A stretch of DNA of 64,000 nucleotides, taken from assembly GCF_000019085.1 (NCBI RefSeq), contig NC_010321.1, positions 1,499,001-1,563,000 on the forward strand, written 5' to 3'. A program made the position numbers and the translations under genes. The notes below the pieces were generated by a model. That model was not told the DNA's origin. It ran no database searches and saw only the letters and a list, made by a program, of their open reading frames with translations. Below are positions 8,752-16,963 of this stretch, one piece after another; the stretch's first letter is position 1; each line of letters begins with the position of its first letter. The stretch comes from Thermoanaerobacter pseudethanolicus ATCC 33223. Lineage in GTDB: Bacteria; Bacillota; Thermoanaerobacteria; Thermoanaerobacterales; Thermoanaerobacteraceae.

Positions 8752-11370
8752 TCACTTGGCTAAAAACCAATTGGGTCCTACTCCAATTTCCACTACAAGG
8801 GGAACTTTTAATTGTACTACATTTTCCATATTATCTTTGAGTATCTTTTTTACGATTTCTACTTCATCTTTATAAGTATCCACTACAAGTTCGTCATGAA
8901 CTTGTAATATAAGCTTAGACTTAAGCTTTAATTTTTCTAAATCGTTGTACACTCTAACCATTGCCATTTTTATTATATCGGCAGCACTTCCCTGTATTGG
9001 AGCATTCATCGCTAACCTTTCAGCCTGTGACCTTTGAGTAAAATTTCTGGAGTTTATCTCAGGAATATATCTTCTCCTGTTCATTATTGTAATCACATAG
9101 CCATTTTCTTTTGCAAATCGAACTATTTTTTCAATATATTCTTTTACTCCTTTGTATCTTTCAAAATAATTATTTATATACTCTTTTGCCTCTTTTCTTG
9201 ATATTTTAAGGTCTCGAGAAAGCCCGTAATCGCTGATGCCATATATTATGCCAAAGTTTACGGCTTTTGCTGCTCTTCTCATCTCTGGTGTAACTTTTTC
9301 CATTGGGACTTTAAAAACTTCCGAAGCAGTCCTTAAATGTATATCTTCATTATTCATAAAAGATTCTATTAGCTTTTCATCTCCCGAAACATGTGCTAAA
9401 ACTCGTAGTTCAATCTGAGAATAATCAGCTGAGACAATATACCCATCTTTAGTCCGCGGAATAAAAGCTCTTCTAATTTGCCTTCCAAATTCTTCTCTTA
9501 TAGGTATATTTTGTAGATTTGGCTCGGTACTGCTTATTCTGCCTGTAGAAGTGACCATTTGCTTAAAATTAGAATGTACTCTATTGTTTTCATCCATGAG
9601 AGGCAAAAATCCATTTATATAAGTAGATTTAAGTTTTGTAAGTTGCCTATACTCTATTATATCATTGACAATATTATTGTAAGGAACTAATTGCTCTAAA
9701 ACTTCAGAATCTGTAGAATACCCTGTTTTTGTTTTCTTTATTACTGGTAAATTTAATTTTTCAAACAAAAATTCACTTAATTGCTTAGGAGAATTTACAT
9801 TAAATTGATACCCTGCCTCTTTATAAATTTTATCTAGTATTTCTGCTATTCTATCATTTATTTTTTGTGAAAGCTCTTTTAGGACTTCTTTATCCAATGT
9901 AAAACCACTTACTTCCATTGATTTTAAGACTTCTACAAGAGGCATTTCTATTTCCAACAAAAGTCTTTTCATATCCATTTCTTCAATAAAATTCATCAAC
10001 TTTTCTCTTAAATCAAATAGATGTACACATCTACTGCAAATGTAATCAGCAAGTATATCTTCTCCTATTTCTTCAAGTTTCTTTTTATCCCTACCTTTGC
10101 CAAATACCTCTTCATAAGATGGAACATCAACCTTTAAATATTTTTTTAGCACACGATCTAAATCATAGTTAGACTCAGAAGGATTTAAAAGATAAGCCAT
10201 TATAGCAGTATCCATGTACTTGCTTTTACACTCTATTCCTTTATAAGAAAGCTTAACTAAAAAATCTTTTATTTCATGGGTTGTAAATTCAAATTTTTCT
10301 TTTTCAAAAATCTCTTTTAAATCTTTTATTTGAAAACCATCAATATAAACAGTATCGTTTCCAAAAGAAAAAGCTATTTTCTTTATTTCCCCTTCATAAA
10401 TTAGTGGATAAAAAGCAATACTTTTGCTATCTTGCAATAAAGCTATTAATTTTTTTATATCTACTTTTGACCATTTTTGAACTTTATGATTATTTACAAT
10501 CTCTACGTTATTTTTTTTCTTTATGCTATCAATCAAACTAAAGAATTCTAATTTATTAAAAAGCTCCAAAAGCTTCTCCTCATTAAAGTCTTTTACTCTA
10601 TATTCCTCAAAATCTATCTCAATGGGAATGTCTCTTTTTATAGTAGCAAGTTTTTTACTCATTATAGCTAATTCTTTATTATTTTCTATATTTTCTTTTA
10701 TCTTACCTTTGAGCTGAGAAAGATTTTGTAGTAAATTCTCAATTGTTCCAAAGTCTTTTAATAGTTTAATTGCTGTTTTTTCCCCTATATTAGGTATTCC
10801 AGGGATGTTGTCAGATTTATCCCCCATTAGTCCTTTTAAATCTATAAATTGGTGAGGAGTTATTTCATATCTTTCTAAAACAGCCTTTTCGTCAAACTCT
10901 TCCATCTGAGTTATACCCTTTTTAGAAATCTTCACTTTCACTTTATCCGAAACTAATTGAAGCGCGTCCCTATCTCCTGTAACTACAAGCACTTCCATTT
11001 CTTTTTCCTCTGCCAACTTTGAAATAGTACCTATGATGTCATCAGCTTCGTAACCTTCTAATTCTAAAATCTTTATATTAAAGCCCTCAATAATTTCTTT
11101 TAAAAGGTCTACCTGTTCAGCCAATTCTTCTGGCATTGCTTGTCTTGTAGCTTTGTAGTCTTGATACTCTTTGTGTCTAAAAGTAGGAGCTTTTTTGTCA
11201 AAAGCAATAGCTATGTAATCAGGTTTTTCCTCTTCAATAAGTTTTATAAGCATCATAGTAAAACCGTACAAAGCATTTGTATGTAATCCTTCACTTGTAG
11301 TAAGCATAGGCAATGCATAATAGGCTCTGTACATGAGGCTACTCCCGTCAATTACTAAAAATTTAGACAT
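8752..11370 (-). CDS. polA: DNA polymerase I, proofreading domain degenerate
   Basis: An 872-residue repair polymerase. The N-terminal 5'-3' exonuclease domain (about 1-290; [38 protein letters not shown]) is intact. The central 3'-5' exonuclease domain lacks the acidic DxE of motif I ([12 protein letters not shown] is found there), so proofreading should be absent, as in Bst-type enzymes. The polymerase domain has motif A ([10 protein letters not shown]), motif B ([14 protein letters not shown]) and motif C (QVHDELV). The start is the ATG at 11370 after GGGAGTGATTTA; an upstream in-frame extension lacks a ribosome site. Confidence 0.97.
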   Translation of the reverse strand: MSKFLVIDGSSLMYRAYYALPMLTTSEGLHTNALYGFTMMLIKLIEEEKPDYIAIAFDKKAPTFRHKEYQDYKATRQAMPEELAEQVDLLKEIIEGFNIKILELEGYEADDIIGTISKLAEEKEMEVLVVTGDRDALQLVSDKVKVKISKKGITQMEEFDEKAVLERYEITPHQFIDLKGLMGDKSDNIPGIPNIGEKTAIKLLKDFGTIENLLQNLSQLKGKIKENIENNKELAIMSKKLATIKRDIPIEIDFEEYRVKDFNEEKLLELFNKLEFFSLIDSIKKKNNVEIVNNHKVQKWSKVDIKKLIALLQDSKSIAFYPLIYEGEIKKIAFSFGNDTVYIDGFQIKDLKEIFEKEKFEFTTHEIKDFLVKLSYKGIECKSKYMDTAIMAYLLNPSESNYDLDRVLKKYLKVDVPSYEEVFGKGRDKKKLEEIGEDILADYICSRCVHLFDLREKLMNFIEEMDMKRLLLEIEMPLVEVLKSMEVSGFTLDKEVLKELSQKINDRIAEILDKIYKEAGYQFNVNSPKQLSEFLFEKLNLPVIKKTKTGYSTDSEVLEQLVPYNNIVNDIIEYRQLTKLKSTYINGFLPLMDENNRVHSNFKQMVTSTGRISSTEPNLQNIPIREEFGRQIRRAFIPRTKDGYIVSADYSQIELRVLAHVSGDEKLIESFMNNEDIHLRTASEVFKVPMEKVTPEMRRAAKAVNFGIIYGISDYGLSRDLKISRKEAKEYINNYFERYKGVKEYIEKIVRFAKENGYVITIMNRRRYIPEINSRNFTQRSQAERLAMNAPIQGSAADIIKMAMVRVYNDLEKLKLKSKLILQVHDELVVDTYKDEVEIVKKILKDNMENVVQLKVPLVVEIGVGPNWFLAK

Positions 11371-11413
11371 TAAATCACTCCCATTTTTATTTCTTTGTAT
11401 TTTAATATACCGC

Positions 11414-11450
11414 AAAAAAAAGAAGATGTAAATTGTCATCTTCTTTTTTT
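11414..11450. terminator. Hairpin terminator upstream of polA
   Basis: AAGAAGATG / CATCTTCTT with an A-tract before and a T-tract after. It could end transcription on either strand and isolates polA from the PspC-type gene upstream. Between 11451 and 11638 I see no gene or other clear signal. Confidence 0.65.
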
Positions 11451-11638
11451 GATCTGAGAAATTACACTTTCAAATTCAACCTCCTAAAATTAAATAGTAA
11501 ATTAGGTCATCGCAAAACTCTAAAAACCTCACAAACACTTTTGTCAAATTCTTATATAGATTAAACTCAAAAACAAAATGTAGGAAATTGTCACAAGTTT
11601 TTTATTCACTGTCACAAAGACATAACTAAAGGAAATTA

Positions 11639-11655
11639 GGGAGCACATGCTCCCT
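11639..11655 (-). terminator. Hairpin after the PspC-type gene
   Basis: A perfect palindrome GGGAGCAYRTGCTCCC immediately after the stop codon. On the minus strand it is followed only by TAATTTCCTTT, so it is a weak terminator. The T8 tract lies on the plus-strand side. Confidence 0.5.
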
Positions 11656-12070
11656 ATGTTTTTTTTAATAAAATCCCTAAACCAATTATAATCAGCAAAA
11701 CAGGCCAAATAATTTTAAAACTCAACCAAGGTAATAATCTATCTAGCAAAAGCAATGCTCCAAAAATCACTAAAGCCCAACCTAAAACTTCGTTTACTTT
11801 GTTAGATTTATCTTCTGCTTCTACCGTACTATCTTGTTGGTGTTCTTCGGCTTTAGGCTCTTCTTCTACAATTTTTCCTTTTAATTGATAAGGATTTTCC
11901 GGTATTAATATCCAAGCAATGATATACGGAATCAGTCCAATACCACTAAATATCGCTAAAAGGCAAATAATTCTTACTAAAGTCACGTCAATGTCCAAAT
12001 ACTCCGCTATTCCTCCACAGACTCCTCCTACCATTTTTTCCACCCTAGACCTGTACAATTTTCCACTCAT
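11654..12070 (-). CDS. PspC-domain membrane protein
   Basis: A 138-residue envelope-stress type protein. Residues 3-60 form a PspC domain (YRSRVEKMVGGVCGGIAEYL, then the VRIICLLAIFSGIGLIPYII membrane helix and AWILIPE). A charged linker (about 65-90) is followed by two C-terminal hydrophobic stretches resembling the LiaF/LiaI N-terminal region (GWALVIFGALLLLDRLLPW, IIWPVLLIIIGLGILL). It is probably cotranscribed with the small membrane protein 30 bases upstream. Related proteins act in cell-envelope stress responses. No regulator is encoded nearby. Confidence 0.85.
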   Translation of the reverse strand: MSGKLYRSRVEKMVGGVCGGIAEYLDIDVTLVRIICLLAIFSGIGLIPYIIAWILIPENPYQLKGKIVEEEPKAEEHQQDSTVEAEDKSNKVNEVLGWALVIFGALLLLDRLLPWLSFKIIWPVLLIIIGLGILLKKT

Positions 12071-12100
12071 ATTGTGACCTCCAATCTAATACTCTACTTA

Positions 12101-12382
12101 TCATAAATCAATAAAATTCAAAGGAAATAAATAGAAAAACTTACTCGTAAAAATTAAGATTAAAATCGCCAATAATATAACTCCTATGTTAATATCGCTC
12201 TTTTCATTTCCATATAATTTACTGCTAAATATCAGTTCTAAGCCCAGCAAAATAAAAAATATGGGCCATATCATTTTGTAAACTAAAGAAGGTATAAATA
12301 CGTTAAAATTCGGTAAAAGTAACAAAATCCCCATAAATATAAGAGAAAGTGCACTGGCTAAAATTCCTGCCCTTCTTTTCAT
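12101..12382 (-). CDS. Small LiaI/LiaF-like membrane protein
   Basis: A 93-residue protein with three hydrophobic segments (about 8-25, 33-50, 66-88). The IWPIFFILLGLELIFSSK block resembles the membrane domain of LiaI/LiaF-like (DUF5668) proteins and the C-terminus of the neighbouring PspC protein (IIWPVLLIIIGLGILL). The ATG at 12382 is preferred over one three codons earlier that directly abuts the AAGGAGG site. It is the first gene of a likely two-gene envelope-stress operon. Function is inferred only from this resemblance. Confidence 0.7.
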   Translation of the reverse strand: MKRRAGILASALSLIFMGILLLLPNFNVFIPSLVYKMIWPIFFILLGLELIFSSKLYGNEKSDINIGVILLAILILIFTSKFFYLFPLNFIDL

Positions 12383-12488
12383 TTTTACCATGCCTCCTTT
12401 ACTTCACTCTATAAAACATTATACATATTATGAAAGTATAAAGTCAAAATAAAAAATTTTTATAAAAAATATCTTTGGAGGTGTAATA

Positions 12489-13412
12489 ATGGATAACAAA
12501 TGGTATTTTGATATAGCTCCCGGCGCTGTTGATGACTTAAAAGCCCATGCAAAAGACATAACAACTCTTATTCCTTTTTGGTATGGAGTAAAAGAAGATG
12601 GAACTTTAGCCGACATGTCTTCAAATGAAGTCAAAAAAATCGCTTCTGATAACAATTTGCCTCTTTATCCTATAATCCACAATTATTCGGACCCAAAAAA
12701 GTCACAACTAATACACGACTTATTATCCTCTACCACTTTGAGAGATACTTTAATTGCAAGTATTAGAGATATGGCAGTCGCAAACAATTACCCCGGTATA
12801 AATATAGATTTTGAGTTTGTTCCCCCTGAAGACAGGTCAAATTTAAACACTTTTTTAGAAAACCTTTATACTTCCTTAAAAGCGGTAGGAAAAATTGTTA
12901 CAATATCAGTGCCAGCAGAATTAAGTGATAACCCTCAGCATCCTTTTTCAGGTGCTTTTCAATATTCCTTTATCGCTCAAAATGCAGACCAGATATACAT
13001 TCTCGCATACGATGAACACTTCTCACAGCCAGGGCCTATTGCTTCTATAGGCTTTGTCACAAATGTTTTAAATTATGCCGTAACAGTTATTCCACCTGAA
13101 AAAATATGGCTGGGAATGGCAGTATATGGCTACGACTGGACAGAAGGAATAAACTATCCTCGCACCCTCACATATGAACAGGCTGTAACTTTAGCTCGAA
13201 ATCTTGGAGTAACTGTAATATATGATGAAACAGCACAAGAGTCCACTTATACCTACGTTTTAGACGGAAAAACCCATACAGTTTGGTTTGAAGATTCAAG
13301 AAGTTTTTCTGCAAAATTATCTCTTGTAGATAGATACAAACTATCAGGAATAGCAATTTGGCGATTAGGTCAAGAAGACCCTGCTATATGGAATATTTTA
13401 AAAGAAAGGTAA
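12489..13412 (+). CDS. Glycoside hydrolase family 18 protein (spore-type YaaH/YdhD-like catalytic domain)
   Basis: A 307-residue protein made of a single GH18 barrel. The catalytic motif appears as YPGINIDFEF, with Asp107 and the acid Glu109; the first Asp of the usual DxxDxDxE is replaced by Asn. Other family blocks are LPLYPIIHNY, IYILAYDEHFSQPGP and IWLGMAVYGYDWTEG, with a C-terminal SGIAIWRLGQEDPAIW. There is no signal peptide and no LysM domain, unlike Bacillus SleL/YaaH. Such proteins cut peptidoglycan or spore cortex at GlcNAc. GGAGGTGTAATA precedes the ATG. Confidence 0.87.
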   Translation: MDNKWYFDIAPGAVDDLKAHAKDITTLIPFWYGVKEDGTLADMSSNEVKKIASDNNLPLYPIIHNYSDPKKSQLIHDLLSSTTLRDTLIASIRDMAVANNYPGINIDFEFVPPEDRSNLNTFLENLYTSLKAVGKIVTISVPAELSDNPQHPFSGAFQYSFIAQNADQIYILAYDEHFSQPGPIASIGFVTNVLNYAVTVIPPEKIWLGMAVYGYDWTEGINYPRTLTYEQAVTLARNLGVTVIYDETAQESTYTYVLDGKTHTVWFEDSRSFSAKLSLVDRYKLSGIAIWRLGQEDPAIWNILKER

Positions 13413-13490
13413 TTTTCTTTATTTTTTTCAGGAACTTTTTTGATTTATTTACGTCTAACTAGATAAAGATACTAAAAAAGGAGGTTTTTT

Positions 13491-14176
13491 ATGAAAAAAT
13501 TTACATCTCTCGTTATTGTCCTTGTTTTCCTGTTTGCACTTATGATGCCATCAAACATGGCATTGGCACAAGCTACAGAAGAACAAAAAGCAATCGAAGC
13601 CTCAGAAATATACATATCAAAGGATAAAGCTATTGAAATAGTGAAAAAAGTCTTCCTTTTTCAATAAGCGATTACAAGTTAACTAACGCAAACTTATATA
13701 CTGGTTATGATTATCCTCCTGCTAAATCTAATCCTGTGTGGTCTTTTAACTGGACCTTAAACAAAGAAGACAAATACTACTATGTATATGCTACAGTTGA
13801 CGCTGTCACAGGTGAACTTAAATCTTTTAACAAGGGCAGTCCTGATATAGATAATGTGCAGGGAAAACAATCTTTATACACTAAAGAGCAAATGAAAAAA
13901 ATCGCCGAAGAATACCTTAAAAAAACAGTTCCTGATAAGTTCAGTAAAACAGAATATCAAGAGGCAAATCTTCCCGAAGATTCTAAAATGATTGAAATGC
14001 CGACATATCCTTTCAGATATGTAGAAGTAGCAAATGGAATTTTGTGCCCTTTTAACACAATAAATGTTAACGTAAGCCCATATACGGGTGAAATAGTTGG
14101 ATACTCAATCAATTGGACTTCGGTAAAGTTACCTTCCCTAGAAAACTATCGCCCATGCCGGGCGCACATAATTTAA
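13491..14176 (+). pseudogene. YcdB-like secreted PepSY-type protein, frameshifted and shortened
   Basis: A good ribosome site (AAGGAGG) and a signal peptide (ending near ALAQA) begin a protein that stops after 58 codons at 13665. The coding sense continues in another frame (ISDYKLTNANLYTGYDYPP and onward) to 14176. A single missing base near 13655, in the run TCTTCCTTTTTC, explains the shift. The second part has the YcdB/YcdC-like pattern YVYATVDAVTGELKSF and VNVSPYTGEIVGYSINW, then ends early, where relatives have many more repeats and often S-layer domains. It is therefore doubly damaged unless the frameshift is a sequencing error. Confidence 0.8.
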
Positions 14177-14200
14177 AGGCACGGTTTCCCGTGCCTTACT
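14176..14200. terminator. Bidirectional terminator
   Basis: AAGGCACGG / CCGTGCCTT with loop TTTC, between the convergent YcdB-like remnant and the TIGR01440 gene, whose stop codon it overlaps. Confidence 0.75.
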
Positions 14201-14747
14201 TTTTATACCTTGCCCTTTCTCCCCCTATTAACTTAGGCCTTGTCCTTGCAGCAACAATTGTAGCTTCCCCTATTTTATTTCGGCTTAATCTCACAGGAAC
14301 GACTACGGGCCTTAAGTGCATTCCAATTAGTACAAGCCCTATGTCAAGCCCGGCGTGCCCCAATCCTTTTAAATTCTCCACCATCACAGGGTTTTTGTAT
14401 TGTTCATAAGCGTAAGTCTGTAAAGAGCCGCCAGCATGCTCATGAGGAATGACATTTACCACTTCAAGCCCGTACTTCTCTTGTGCCTCTTCTTCCACCA
14501 AAAGTGCCCTGTTTATGTGCTCACAACCCTGTACCGCAAGGTAAAGCCCTCTTTTATATATTGCCTCCAGAATCGGGTCCATTACTGCTTTTGCCACATC
14601 AAGACTTCCTGCAGTTCCCACTTTCTTGCCCAATATTTCACTTGTACTTCCACCCAAGACAAAAAGACTCCCCGGCTTTAAATTTGCTATGTCAAGTAAC
14701 TCCTCTATGACCTCCTCTGCCTGCTTTGAAATCTCTTTTAAATCCAT
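14196..14747 (-). CDS. TIGR01440 family (DUF436) protein
   Basis: A 183-residue conserved protein of unknown function, common in Firmicutes (YwlG-like). Recognisable stretches are the LFVLGGSTSEILGKKVGTAG region, YLAVQGCEHINRALLVEEE, a NVIPHEHAGGSLQTYAYEQ block and the C-terminal VRLSRNKIGEATIVAARTRPKLIGGERA. The start is ATG at 14747 after AGGAGGGATAGAA; the longer frame lacks a site. Length is normal. In other genomes it often sits near glyA or upp, but not here. Confidence 0.9.
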   Translation of the reverse strand: MDLKEISKQAEEVIEELLDIANLKPGSLFVLGGSTSEILGKKVGTAGSLDVAKAVMDPILEAIYKRGLYLAVQGCEHINRALLVEEEAQEKYGLEVVNVIPHEHAGGSLQTYAYEQYKNPVMVENLKGLGHAGLDIGLVLIGMHLRPVVVPVRLSRNKIGEATIVAARTRPKLIGGERARYKK

Positions 14748-14864
14748 TTCTATCCCTCCTGAACTACCCTTTACCACCATTACCATATTCAAAATGAATC
14801 CTTTCACTGTCCTTAATAAAAAACACTAAATCTTGTGTTAAAATGCCCCATTGGCATATGTTTT

Positions 14865-15062
14865 TTATTCACTTTCTAACTTTTCGAATCCTTTGGTAAA
14901 TAAATCATTCCCGTATTTTCTTCTTCTCTTCTCTGCTACTGAGTAACAATAATCATCATCTCTTGGAGAAACCGCTACTATATTCATGAGTTTTTTATCT
15001 CTAACGAGTGTATACACTACTCTTATTCCTATATCCTTGTACTTGTCCCACATATTATTCAA
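14865..15062 (-). pseudogene. RelE/ParE-like toxin, N-terminally shortened
   Basis: A 65-residue product starting at TTG (or ATG at 15053) and overlapping the antitoxin stop by 8 bases. The visible part, GIRVVYTLVRDKKLMNIVAVSPRDDDYCY, matches the central beta strands and C-terminus of RelE/ParE-type mRNA interferases. The first helices and strands of the roughly 90-110-residue family are missing. The antitoxin C-terminus seems to run straight into the middle of the toxin, as if a deletion removed the toxin's N-terminal half. It could still be translated by coupling but is unlikely to be toxic. A genuine short form cannot be excluded. Confidence 0.6.
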
Positions 15063-15423
15063 TCTCCACCATATCGATGTACTTTTTTAATTCTTCTTTT
15101 GTCAATCCATCTTCTTTAAGAATCTCCTCAAAAGGTATAGTTTCTCCTTCTTTTAAATTTTTTGTCCTTTCGATTGCAAGCTGTAAAAGTTCAAGGTCTT
15201 CCTGTGCTTCTATAAGTTCATCATATTCTTCGATAGGTATAATTACTGCTTGAGGTTTGTTATTTTTAACAACTATATAATGTTCCTTTTTTTTAGCAAC
15301 CTTCTCTATAATTTTTGATGCTTTTCCTCTCCCTAAATCACTCACGGAAATCATATACGAAGCCAAATCTTTAAGATTTAAAAACTTTCTTTTGCTCATA
15401 ACTGCATCACCCACTTTTATCAA
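15055..15423 (-). CDS. Phd/YefM-family antitoxin
   Basis: A 122-residue (or 114 from the internal ATG MSKRKF) DNA-binding antitoxin. The pattern SVSDLGRGKASKIIEKVAKK, VKNNKPQAVIIPIEEYDELIE is typical of Phd/YefM. The acidic C-terminal part (TIPFEEILKEDGLTKEEL) would wrap the toxin. The TTG start is used because GGAAGGAGGGATGTACA precedes it; the internal ATG is the conventional family start. The downstream toxin is shortened, so this may now be an orphan antitoxin. Autoregulation is expected for the family. Confidence 0.8.
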   Translation of the reverse strand: MIKVGDAVMSKRKFLNLKDLASYMISVSDLGRGKASKIIEKVAKKKEHYIVVKNNKPQAVIIPIEEYDELIEAQEDLELLQLAIERTKNLKEGETIPFEEILKEDGLTKEELKKYIDMVEIE

Positions 15424-15551
15424 TGTACATCCCTCCTTCCTATTTTATTCTTTGCTCAATTAAATTATACCAGTAGTATAACAAATTTTCAATTAAAAAT
15501 TAATGAAAATTTTAATGAATTATTAACTTCATTTATCATCTGAAAAATTAT

Positions 15552-15590
15552 GGCCCTGTATAGGGTAATTACTCTCTACAGGACCTTTAT
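15552..15590 (-). terminator. Hairpin after the mntA-hepT pair
   Basis: Stem GGCCCTGTATAG / CTCTACAGGACC with two mismatches. The minus-strand side runs into ATAATTTTTC. It lies about 40 bases past the hepT stop and probably ends that operon. Confidence 0.45.
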
Positions 15591-15628
15591 ATCAAAACTT
15601 TGTAAGACATGGGGAGGGTTTGAAAAAT

Positions 15629-16057
15629 TTACTCATCAATCCCTTCCATGAATTCAGTTACAACTTCAATATACTCGTTAACCAGCTCTATAAGATTTTT
15701 ATAATTGTCAAAAATTATTTTGTGGTTTACATCTTCATACTGGTGAACAATTCTATTTCTCATGCCTGTAAAAGAGGCAAGCTGTCTTGCAACTTTATCA
15801 GGTAAAATCTTTTTATCTCCAAGTATTATAAAAGATTCATAATAACTTTTAGGAGGTTTTAGTCCTTCGTATTCTATAATTAAAGAATTTATATCCATGC
15901 AAGTCTCTATTATAAGCTGTATTAGTCTTTCACCAGTATAGTAAATGAAGTAATTACTCACGTATTCTTCATAGGTATATTCAGTTATTGGCAGAAGTTG
16001 TTTTACATAATTAGAAAGACTTATCAATTTGCGGCGGATGACATCTTTGTAATTCAT
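15629..16057 (-). CDS. hepT: HepT-like toxin (HEPN RNase)
   Basis: A 142-residue helical HEPN protein, toxin of the MntA/HepT (type VII) system. The RNase motif R-x4-H-x-Y is present as RNRIVHQYE near residue 113-121. GGGGATAAAAA precedes the ATG. It starts 47 bases inside the end of the mntA gene, so translation is probably coupled. In the family, MntA polyAMPylates the tyrosine of the RxxxxHxY motif to silence the RNase. Length and key residues are intact, so the module looks functional. Confidence 0.85.
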   Translation of the reverse strand: MNYKDVIRRKLISLSNYVKQLLPITEYTYEEYVSNYFIYYTGERLIQLIIETCMDINSLIIEYEGLKPPKSYYESFIILGDKKILPDKVARQLASFTGMRNRIVHQYEDVNHKIIFDNYKNLIELVNEYIEVVTEFMEGIDE

Positions 16058-16466
16058 TTTTTATCCCCTTTTTTAAATAATTTTCTTCCAATTTTCTTAA
16101 CTTTTTTACATCATCATAACTTTTGACAGAATACAAATAAAAATCTATATATGCTCCAGAATAAGCTTGATACAGCACTTTACAACTACTTATAATTTCA
16201 AAACGCAAAAGTGGATCTGTATAGTTTAAAACTACAACGTCAATGTCTTCCCTGTTGAAAATTTCTACAAGTTCTCTTAATATTGAGCTATACAGATTCA
16301 TATCTATATTTTTATCAAATTTTATTCCAATGTCTAAATCGCTTGATTCACGGACTCTTCCCTTTGCATAGGAGCCAAATATCAATATTAGTGAAATATT
16401 ATACTTATTAACAAACTCTTTTAGCTTTTTTTTATCATAGAAAATACCATCTACTTTATAAAACAT
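16011..16466 (-). CDS. mntA: MntA-like antitoxin nucleotidyltransferase
   Basis: A 151-residue minimal nucleotidyltransferase. The catalytic pattern is intact: FGSYAKGRVRESSDLDIGI (GSx10DxD) with the third Asp in IDVVVLN. It would transfer AMP to the HepT toxin encoded directly downstream. GAGGGGAAGTAA precedes the ATG. The last 15 codons overlap hepT in another frame, and this tail (LQRCHPPQIDKSF) does not look family-like, so the ancestral stop may have been lost. The pair sits in a patch of gene remnants, consistent with horizontal gain. Confidence 0.85.
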   Translation of the reverse strand: MFYKVDGIFYDKKKLKEFVNKYNISLILIFGSYAKGRVRESSDLDIGIKFDKNIDMNLYSSILRELVEIFNREDIDVVVLNYTDPLLRFEIISSCKVLYQAYSGAYIDFYLYSVKSYDDVKKLRKLEENYLKKGIKNELQRCHPPQIDKSF

Positions 16467-16527
16467 TTACTTCCCCTCACATAACAAATAATACAAAATA
16501 TCTAGTCGTACTATACACTCCTATAAC

Positions 16528-16684
16528 TCACTGCAATATCTTTTTCTCTTCAGGAGTTAAATCTCTTGTGGGTGAACCTATGTCTTTATAAGGGCCACTT
16601 TTTATCGTTATTTCTTTTAAGCCCAATTTGTCATACAACCCTTCGTAGTTAGTGTATTGCATTATAACGCCAATGCTTCCAGAC
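16528..16684 (-). pseudogene. SppA signal-peptide peptidase fragment
   Basis: On the minus strand, from about 16684, one frame reads [20 protein letters not shown] and then KEITIKSGPYKDIGSPTRDL TPEEKKILQ before a TGA at 16528. This is the catalytic-serine region (SGSIG-V) and following block of SppA-type proteases, about 50 of some 300 residues. The upstream part is replaced by an ABC-ATPase fragment and the downstream part is gone. It is a remnant with no start of its own. Confidence 0.8.
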
Positions 16685-16831
16685 TATCATTTTTATGGTA
16701 GTAGTTTTTCCAGCACCGTTAGGGCCTAAAAATCCAAATATTTCACCAGCATTTACAATAAGATCAATATTGTCAACAGCTTTTACTTTGCCTTTGTTGT
16801 AAGACTTTGAAACACCATTTAATTCTATCAA
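16685..16831 (-). pseudogene. ABC transporter ATP-binding protein, N-terminal fragment
   Basis: The first 49 residues of an ABC ATPase: [15 protein letters not shown], then the Walker A block [18 protein letters not shown]. The family similarity stops right after Walker A, and the frame then runs out of phase through the SppA remnant to a stop at 16649. Signature, Walker B and H-loop are all missing. A single deletion joining two genes from a lost or rearranged neighbourhood explains the arrangement. A ribosome site (GGAGG) remains. Confidence 0.85.
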
Positions 16832-16963
16832 GTTTTACACCTCCATTTTCTCACTCTTCTATTATAACATAAAATTGTTCAAAATTTGCCAATAAATATA
16901 GTGTTAAAAAACTTTTAGCCTTCATATTATTATTTTGAATTACATTAGCGAGGAGGAGAGCAA

